From contig CM071594.1 of the NCBI GenBank assembly GCA_036435485.1, positions 199,666,216 through 199,730,215 of the forward strand: a stretch of 64,000 bases of DNA. Reading direction: 5' to 3'. The notes beneath the pieces were generated by a model, which saw nothing but the letters and a program-made list of their open reading frames with translations, had not been told where the DNA came from and did no database searches. The stretch comes from Saposhnikovia divaricata (lineage: Eukaryota; Streptophyta; Magnoliopsida; Apiales; Apiaceae). Every line of letters begins with the position of its first letter. The stretch's first letter is position 1. Shown here in pieces: positions 55,827-64,000 of this stretch. A program made the position numbers and the translations under genes.

Positions 55827-58800
55827 TGTAAGAACCCCGATTTTTGGTAGGAATTAAAACTTTTATTATGGAATGGATATGGATTAAAATACTTATATGT
55901 CATGAAGAATGCTATTGGTTGACAATCTAGATAAGAATTATCTATCTCCTAGGAAGTTAAGATTTGATCATTCCAAGGGGAAAGTTTATTCTTATGTCAT
56001 CCAAATCGATATCTGTTATCAGTCCAGTGGTTCCGTAAAAGGGTTAAGGAACGATCGAAAGAGAACCGTGACATCTATATAACCCTAAAAGACTAAGTAA
56101 AGAATAAGTGGTGAATAGTGATTTTGGTGAATTTAGGAATATTATTAGACAACGATATATAGAAGTACCCGGAACGGAATTCTGAGTTCGTATTAGTGAT
56201 CCAGGGGGAAAAAGAGTGTATGTAAAAGCTGTCGGATACTAAAAAATAGCACTTTTATTTTCCCTGAGATTTCCCTGGACACTGAAAGACTTAAAGAATT
56301 ATTGAAGGGATTTAAGGAAAATAGGTTCAAGAATTACTAAAGAGAATGGAGGATGATAGTATTAATATTAAGAAGGTTTTCGGTAAAACCCTAACTAGAA
56401 ACGAATGAGTTATTTCCTCGAACGATCAATGAATTGAGCAATAAACGGACACAGAATCAAGCAGAGGAAGCAAGATACATGCGTGTGCAAGTGATTAATA
56501 TCTAGTAACTAGCAAGGAACTAGATCAATTAGAATGCAACCTAGTACTTAGCACACAAACCACTTGGTTAGCCCTAAACCACCAAAATATCAACACTTGT
56601 CTTGCCAAAATACATCATTGCATGCATCATCACTTTATTAAATCCACTTTAACTAAGATATTATCCAAGGCCTTCACTTTATTCAATTATTTTCCAAGAG
56701 CCAAGCAAAAGAACACAAACACTCTCTTGACTACTTCCATTCGGCTTTTCTTAATTTCCAAGGGGGAAATCCCACTTCCAACCATCATTTGATCTTGTAA
56801 TTTTTAAGGTGAGTCCTGTAATTAATGAAACTAATCTGCTAGAAATTTCAAGTCCAAATTCCATGGTTTCCATTTTCAAAAAAATCAAGAAAGATGATGA
56901 TCAATAGTGTTCTTCATGTATTAACTTTGTTTTCCTTAAATCTTTTGTTTGATCTAGCAAGATTAAGCACTCCTAAGGACCATACAAGGATTTGTGAGGC
57001 TAGTACACATTCTCAAGAAGGTATAATGCCCTTGAAACCCTAGATCTACTTTGAGTTTTATGCATGTTCTTGAGTGATCTAAGTTAGTTATGTTGTTAGT
57101 AGGTTATAAGCATGATTATAAGCATGATTATGTATGGGGTTTTGATAAATGTTAAAAATAGTTAGATGAATGGAAAGGCATTGATTGGCCTCAGTTCATG
57201 GTTATAAATCATGTATATGTTGTTTGGAGTGGAAACTATGATTATTGGAAAGTTTGGAATTTGGAAATATTCGATTTATAGCCGTCGTAATGCCCGATTT
57301 TCGATAACCTTAAAGAATTCGTGCATCACAGTAGGGTTAATTGTCTTAACTGGTTATGAATATGACATGTCCTCATAGATCTCGAGTCATAGATCGTTTT
57401 GGCGAAAGAATCGAAACATTCTGAATTACAGTTTAGGAGTTATGGTCAAATTACTAAAATTGGTTTGGAACCATAAGTAAAAGTTCGTAACTTCAATTGA
57501 ACCCTCGTAAATCATGTTACTCAGTGGAGAATCTTGGTAAATAAATAATAGAGGTCATAAGGAAGGTATGAGAGAAAACCACATGTCAAACGGATCGTTT
57601 TCCGATTTTATAAAAATGTTTGAATCAAGGTTAAACACGAACTAACCCCTTAAAAGTATAACTTTGGTTATAACTTAGAAAACGAACGATAAAACTCGAG
57701 GTATAATCTCGGTTCGTAATCGATCGACTTTAGAACTTATACGTCTTAAGTATATACCAAGTGTGGGTATGATGACATGTCTTAATAATGAACGAATGTC
57801 GGATCGTATCGGTGATAAAATGAGTTATACAAAAGGGTGCATAACGAGATAACTCGAAAACGTGTTTCGACTTAAGTGAAGTTTATACTTAGACTTTTAA
57901 AAGGTGTTAAGTGGTTAATCTCGAATGTTTTAATTGTGTATAGATCATCGAGCAGACCCAGGACACGCTATCCCCACCCACACCCGATTACCAGGCAAGT
58001 TTCCAATACCTTGGAACTGTTGTTGTGATAATATGTATATCTGTTGTTTCTGATACATATGCCATAGCATGCATGCCTATTGACAAATTATATTATGATA
58101 CTTGTTCCATGAATTGATATTGGCTTATAGACTAGATACGAATTATCAGTTATAAGCCGGATTATTTTGGTAAGACCCTTAGCGAAGGGCATATGATATT
58201 CATTCTTAAATATAGACCGGGAGTCGGTATTTTGAGATATAGATAGTCGTGGAAACCCGGAGGGATTCCAACGGCAGATTATTATTTATCTTGAGGAATG
58301 TTATTATTAAACATTATTTATATTTTCATAAAGTATCAAATACTTGGAAATCTTTCGAGAAATGTTACTCGAGTATTATCTCAGTCGAGAGATATTAAAT
58401 AAATGTTAGTTTCGAATATTCATTTAGAGTTGATTATTTAATGAATATTATTTTGGTATTCATCTGATTTTTATTTATTAAATGAATATTACTTTCAAAT
58501 ATTCATTTAAGGTTCTATGTACTTGATGAATATTATTTTAAAATATTCATTGGAAGTTCTATTTACTTAAGGAATATTATTTCGAATATTCCTTTAAAGT
58601 TTTGATTACTAAATGAATATTATTTGGATATTCATTTAGAAGATTATTTACTAAATTAATATTATTTTCAAATATTCATTTAAGGTTTGACTTATTTATT
58701 GGATATTATTTTAAATATTTATCGGAGTTTAATTATTTAATGAATATTATTTTGAATATTCATTTAAGGATGGATTTATTTAGTAAATAATTCTATATAT

Positions 58801-60305
58801 TCATTCGAGGATTACTTACGAGCAATATAATGATTTAATAATATTCCGTAATTATTATTGAGTTAATAAATATTCTTGGAATATTTATTTAATTCTTTTA
58901 AATTCTTTTTAAAATGATTTTTATTATTCAAAGATTATCTTGCACCTCCAGATATTATGTAAAATATTTCGGAGTCTTTTTACGACTATTTTATCAAGGA
59001 AAGGTTCCCAACTCGTTATTTTTCATTTAAATCTATCTAAAAATGATTTAAATGCTCGCTCAAACTTCCATATTATAGGGGAACCTTACTTGAGAAATGT
59101 TATTTATCTTGTTGACTTCCCGGTCATAAATCCTGTAAAACTATTCTTTTCACTCGCAACTTGGTTGCTATTTATCAATTGAATCTTTGAGTAACCTTCT
59201 CATCATTCGAGGGGTAAGATTATTGGAACAAGATGGTATCCTCTAACAAGCAGCAGCTTGGGAGAAATGATGTTGAATTTTCCTTTCCAACTATATACGA
59301 CTACTTTGTGGAGTTTTATCAACAAGTATCATACTTGGGGAAAGGGGGACGAACTTTTCGTTCAGAGTCAAGAACTTCTTTTCGAACTTGGAGTCGTGTA
59401 AGAGGCCGAGTAGCGCCGGTCCATCCCATTGGCCCAACCGTTGGCCGGGGAGATCTAACAGGGCGGTAGACAAGTAAATCCGTCAGCTCTTCCTTCTACC
59501 GGTAGTAAATCTAAATTGAGCTGTACAATCTGCGACTGATCATCGTAAGGATTGGAACAGCGGGCGCGGTGAATACTCCAGCATTAGTTCATCATTCAAA
59601 TTCATTTATTTTCTGCAACATTATCATTGTTGGCACTATTGGAAAAGTATTAATAATTGGAATTGCAATATTTTTCCTGCAAATTCCTCTTTTATGATAA
59701 ATGATAATATCTTGCTTATCTTTGACATAGCAGATATTCCCACCTATACATGCAATTTGAGTTACCTTGTAACTTCATCGTTTATGTTATACTGGCATCA
59801 TTTCCGTAAATGCATGGCATATGGTTTGAAAGATACTTTTGAACTGTTATATATTATCGTTCAGTTATACATTATTGTTGGTGGGCTATTGCTCACTCTT
59901 GCTTTATTATTATATCACAACAACAGCTAGACCAGATGACTCGCACAAGGCGCACTCGATGCTGGCGAGGACGATGAGACTACCAGAGCCGAAGAGAAAG
60001 CTATTGGTAGGATAGATTCATTCTTTCAGTACCATGTATAAGGGCTATTATGACTTATGCAAATGGATGGCAAAGAGTATGTATTTATATTGTAATTCTT
60101 TTGGGTTGTAAGAACTCGTAATGAGATTAGTAAAATTTGGTTGTTACTCTGATTTCATCTCTGGGACTATAATGGGTGTGTTTTATATTGTTGTGTTATG
60201 TCATAAAGATGTAATTTATTTTATGTTGAAGTAAGTTCAAGTATTGTGGACAGAAATGGAGACCGTAACGACCAGATCCCGGACCCCGGATCTGGGGGTG
60301 TTACA
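55827..60305 (+). mobile_element. Probable solo LTR (4479 bp)
   Basis: Flanked by ACGGA on both sides (55822-55826 and 60306-60310). Begins TGTAAGAACCCC and ends GGGGGTGTTACA, imperfect inverted ends with TG...CA. No gag, pol, primer site or polypurine tract is visible inside, and no internal second copy of the ends. The size and ends fit the very long LTRs of Tekay/Del-type chromoviruses. Solo LTRs form by recombination between the two LTRs of a full element. Short frames inside are not supported as genes. A large non-autonomous element of unknown type is the alternative. Confidence 0.75.
58380..58800. repeat. AT-rich tandem repeat with palindromic units inside the solo LTR
   Basis: About seven or eight units of ~55-60 bp built on GAATATTATTT and GAATATTCATTTAAGG; GAATATTC is itself palindromic. 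Confidence 0.8.
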
Positions 60306-60310
60306 ACGGA

Positions 60311-61037
60311 ATTCTCAATTGAATTCGATGATTCGGATCTTGAAGGGGTGAAGTTTCCCCATGATGACCCACTGGTTATCTCACCTGTGATAGGCAACTC
60401 CCAAGTGAAGAGAGTTTTGATAGACAATGGGGCTTCAGTGGACATCATTTTGCATGATGCCTTCTTGAAGATGGGGTATACTGAATCTCAGTTGACACCA
60501 TCGAATATGCCCATATACGGGTTCAATGGAGTGGAGTCAAGAGTTGAAGGAACAATTCAATTACCCATGACTATAGGGCAAGAGCCAAGGGAGGCCACTC
60601 AGATGTTAAACTTCCTGGTTATTAAGGCCACTTCTACCTACAATGCTATCTTAGGAAGGATGGGACTTCATGCTTTTAAGGCGGTTGCCTCTACCTACCA
60701 CTTGAAAGTTAAGTTCCCAACCAGAAATGGTGTGGGAGAAGAGAAAGGAGATCAAAAGATGGCAAGGAGTTGTTATGTAGCCGCTTTAAGGCCTAATGGA
60801 ACCGGGGGGCAGGTCCTCCCGGTTGAGGATATGGATGTCCGTGAGGATGAAGAGCGAAGAGGAAAGCCAGCAGAAGACTTGGTTTCCATACCCCTGGAGT
60901 TGGGAGATCCTGAGAAGGTCACTTACATCGGGGCGTCTCTAGAAGACTCCTCGAGAAGCAAGCTGATTGCCTTCCTACAAGACAATAATGATGTATTTGC
61001 ATGGACAGTAGCCAACATGCCAGGGATAGATCCATAA
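60311..61037 (+). pseudogene. Element D protease
   Basis: Frame resumes after the solo LTR with FDDSDLEGVKFPHDDPLV. The active site is LIDNGASVDIILHDAF. Continues through AILGRMGLHAFKAVASTYH and the linker to reverse transcriptase (FLQDNNDVFAWTVANMPGI), where TAA at 61035 separates it from RT. Confidence 0.87.
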
Positions 61038-62139
61038 TTGATAACACACAAGTTGAATGTGGATCCGAACCGGAAGACGGTGAAACAAAAGAAGAGAAAT
61101 TTCGCACCTGAGAGGCAAGAAGCCATAAAACAGGAGGTTGACAAACTCCTAGAGGCGGGTTTCATTGAGGAAATTCAGTTCCCGGAATGGTTGGCAAATC
61201 CTGTAATGGTCAAGAAGGCCAATGGAAAGTGGAGGATGTGCATAGACTTTACTTATCTGAATGATGCATGCCCAAAGGACTGTTTCCCCTTGCCAAGGAT
61301 CGATATGTTGATAGATACCATGACTGGACACGAGATGCTAAGCTTCATGGATGGCTTCAGTGGCTACAACCAAATTAAGATGCATAAGGACGACATTCCT
61401 AAGGTATCATTCATCACTGATTTTGGTATGTATTGTTACCTAGTCATGGCCTTTGGACTGAAAAATGCAGGGGCTACCTATCAGAGGTTGGTAAACAAGA
61501 CTTTCGCCCATCTTATTGGAAAGACTATGGAAGTTTATGTGGATGATATGTTGGTGAAAAGCCTACACAAGGCCGATCACATTGAACACATACGTGAGGC
61601 ATTTGAAGTGTTGAGACACCATAAGATGATGTTGAACCAAGCCAAGTGTGCTTTTGGTGTTGGGTCAGGAAAGTTCTTGGGTCTCATGGTCTCAAAACGG
61701 GGAATCGAGGCTAACCCCGACAAAATCAAAGCTATTCTGGATGTGGAACCACCACGTTCCATAAGGGACGTACAGAAGCTGACCGGAAGGATTGCTGCAT
61801 TGGGGAGATTCATCTCCAAATCCAGGGACAAGTGTTTGTCGTTCTTTAAAACCTTGAAGAAGGTAAAAAACATTGAGTGGACAGAGGAAAGCCAAGAGGC
61901 CTTTGAGCAGGTGAAGAAGTATATGGCTGAAGCCCCGTTGTTGGTAAAGCCAAATATGGGAGAAATTCTTTATCTCTACTTGGCAATCTCGGATCAAGCT
62001 GTGAGTGCTATGCTTGTAAAGGAGGAAGACAAGGTTCAGAAACCCGTATACTATGTGAGCAAGGTTCTGCACGGAGCAGAGTTGAACTACTCCACTATTG
62101 AGAAGTTTGCCTTAGCATTGGTAACTGCATCTAGGAAAA
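61038..62139 (+). pseudogene. Element D reverse transcriptase and start of RNase H
   Basis: The RT domain is complete in one frame: WLANPVMVKKANGKWRMCID, LSFMDGFSGYNQIKM, AFGLKNAGATYQRLVNK and the catalytic MEVYVDDMLVKS. The thumb/connection follows (IRDVQKLTGRIAALGRFIS), then RNase H (VLHGAELNYSTIEKFALALV). Homology stops at about 62139 (TASRK); the frame then runs 11 codons into unrelated sequence. The remaining RNase H and all integrase are deleted, so the copy is non-autonomous. Confidence 0.9.
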
Positions 62140-62491
62140 TTTTATCAGGAATCCTGGTCGAAATTTTTCGATAAATTTTGCTGATTTTCTTAAAAAATAA
62201 CATTTCTTGGAGAAATTGCAGAAGTTGTTCACAAATGTTATATGCTTAATAGATTTTTGAATAATAAATTCAAAAAATAGTGAAAAATACCCGTGAGTAT
62301 AAGAAAAATGCAAGAAAATTATTTTGTGTAAGACACAAATATGGTTATTTAGTCTCGAATAAGACCAATCGTCGTAAATGTGTAGGTCGCTCCATACTTT
62401 ACACTCAAGACGACACCAGTGAAGCACTAGTGTACACAAACCTTAACTTCCATGAAAACCTGATCAATTTCCTTGGAAGTTGGGGGGCAAA
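62140..62491 (+). other. Element D 3' region with PPT and stem-loop
   Basis: Non-coding remainder of the interior. AACTTCCA (62445-62452) and TGGAAGTT (62474-62481) form an 8-bp stem directly before GGGGGGCAAA and the LTR. The 37-nt hairpin sequence is related to that of element C, with A-A in C replaced by C-G in D at one stem position. Confidence 0.8.
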
Positions 62492-63004
62492 TGATATGGA
62501 CCGAAAGTAAGCCCTAAAAATACATATAATGATGCATTAAATGAACCTAGGATGATCCAAGGTCAAAGCCCAGTTATGAGGCCCAAAACCATAATTATAA
62601 TAATAAATTCGTAATTGAATAAATCAGCCAATGTGGGACTCCGTTAATGAGTCCAATAAGGACCCAAATCCTTTGAGGAGTAGTCCCCAAGTCATATGAG
62701 TCCAATACGAATCAACCTTCCTCATGGAAGGATCTAGAAACGGACTTAGAGTGGGTGTCTTGTCCACCAAGATACCAAACCCTACTCTAACTCCAAGGCA
62801 CCCAATGCCTAAATAAGGATCTTAGTCAACACAACCAGAACTACGTTTTTATTGGCTTGATTTTGATATTTGCAAGATACGTAGGCATCTTGTGAGGATC
62901 CGAGTTAAGTCACGAAACACTTGATCAACCATTCAAGCTCGAAGCTTTCCCTAACCCTAACATTCAATACGCAATAAATACACCCTAGTTTTTATTCTAC
63001 ATCA
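62492..63004 (+). repeat. Element D 3' LTR (513 bp)
   Basis: Intact copy, TGATATGGACCG to ATTCTACATCA, followed by the AGAGG duplicate. The TATA position reads TAAATAAGG here, against TATATAAGG in the 5' copy. Confidence 0.92.
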
Positions 63005-64000
63005 AGAGGCATAACTATACATATACAAATCTAGTCATAAAATTCCATTAATCCAAAAAACTAAATTATGAAATTGAACAATAACATTAACAATGTATGA
63101 AATATGATGAAAGAAAATCTAAATTAGACATAATTAAATTAATAAAATGTTGAGATTTTATTTTAGATTTTATCATTTTAGATGTATATAGTTCCAAAAG
63201 AGAAAGTTTATGGCTCCCGCCGGGGGAATGTTCTTCTATTACATTAACATCAATTCTATTTCTTTTTAAATACAAACAAAGACTTTACGATAGTGGAATA
63301 ATAGTGGATTTACAAACAATTCTCCTAATGCAAGTATAATTAACTTGTATAAAATAAAAGATTTTAAAATAAAGAATTTAAAAAAAAATTAAAAAGATCG
63401 TAAAAGATGCCACCTCACCACATTTTATGTCTTATATATTGATTCGAAGTCTTTTCCATTATATATTTTACATATTCTATTTCCAATAAAACTTTTAACT
63501 ATGTCTTTTTAATAAAGTTAAACTTTTCTCCTTTATAAATTCGAACAACTATTCTACTGAACTTTTAATTATATGTCTTACAAATACCTATTTCTAATAA
63601 AACTTTTAATTATATGTATCTTATAACTATTCTCCTTTATAAATAGAACCTTAATTATATGTCTTTTCTTTAAAGTCCAACTCTTCTCCTCTATAAATTT
63701 GAACACCTATTTTACTTCCAATATAACTTTTAATTAAATGTTTTACAAACACCTATTCTACTTCTAATAAAACTTTTTTAATAAAACTTTTAATTTGATG
63801 TATGTTCGTACTATTCTCCTTCATAAATTCGAACAACTATTTTATTTCCAATAAAATTTTGAATTATTTTTCTTCCCTATAAAATCATACTCTTCTCCTC
63901 TACAAATTTGAACATCTATTCTATTTCAATATGTTAAAGCATATTGTTTTTATTTATTAGTATTTAAAATTCTAAAAAAATAAGAAAAATATATTGAAAT
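63005..64000. repeat. AT-rich flank with degenerate tandem array
   Basis: From about 63440 to 63930, units near 60-110 nt recur with CTCCTTTATAAATTCGAACA and CCAATAAAACTTTTAATTAT. Each of about five units carries TATAAAT. 63005-63440 shows no recognisable feature. Confidence 0.65.

Larger units (their letters stand above)
46137..63004 (+). mobile_element. Gypsy element D: Tat-like, host of two later insertions
   Basis: The target duplication is AGAGG (46132-46136 and 63005-63009). LTRs start TGATATGGACCG and end ATTCTACATCA; the right one is 513 bp and the left one 514 bp after removing the nested element B. LTRs are about 94% identical by eye, so D is older than A, B and C. The interior has gag, protease and reverse transcriptase with partial RNase H, and no integrase. 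A 4479-bp solo LTR splits gag from protease. It is related to element C in gag, protease and LTR ends. Confidence 0.9.

Noticed and set aside
58940..59930. Small frames inside the solo LTR as genes
   Set aside because: Short, hydrophobic by AT bias and without start context or similarity.

Overview
This window looks like repeat-dominated nuclear DNA from a flowering plant, probably a eudicot. The reasons are plant-type CACTA, Athila-like, Tat-like and SIRE-like elements, GT-AG introns, long AT-rich stretches and one piece that matches a plastid tRNA gene. I found no convincing intact host gene. Almost everything is transposable elements, many nested inside one another, and most ORFs carry stops or frameshifts.

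Layout from left to right. (1) 1-19681: most of a minus-strand CACTA (En/Spm) transposon. Its terminus is at 19681 and its other end lies outside the window. It carries a TNP2 transposase gene with stops and a second, 12-exon gene that joins a plant-transposase region to a Ulp1-type (C48) protease. A young, minus-strand, gag-protease-only LTR element (called A, 4723-15935, duplication GAATT) sits in a TNP2 intron. (2) 19682-28499: the 3' half of a SIRE-like Copia element into which the CACTA inserted. It has reverse transcriptase/RNase H, a very long extra reading frame of unknown function and a 3' LTR rich in TTCnnGAA sites. (3) 28500-37860: AT-rich DNA with a ~397-bp tandem repeat, interrupted by a rearranged minus-strand Tat-like Gypsy element (C, 29691-37499). 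(4) 37861-46136: AT-rich DNA with a plastid trnR fragment, a three-exon gene fragment, a Helitron-like 3' end, a hAT-like element and a palindromic repeat cluster. (5) 46137-63004: a Tat-like Gypsy element (D, duplication AGAGG). Its 5' LTR is split by a second gag-protease-only element (B, 46448-53692, duplication GCACC), and its gag/protease is split by a 4479-bp probable solo LTR (55827-60305, duplication ACGGA). (6) 63005-64000: an AT-rich degenerate repeat array.

The most interesting signal is outside the genes. All five LTR elements whose 3' end is visible have an inverted repeat (possible RNA stem-loop) just upstream of the polypurine tract. In A and B, which are diverged in protein and LTR, the stem-loop has the same AGGA loop and one compensated base pair. 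Both also carry a second hairpin plus G-run soon after gag-protease. In addition they share a 108-nt non-coding block with only six differences, placed 90 and 87 nt from the 3' LTR. This points to a conserved cis-acting RNA/DNA module at the 3' end of non-autonomous elements that must borrow polymerase and integrase.
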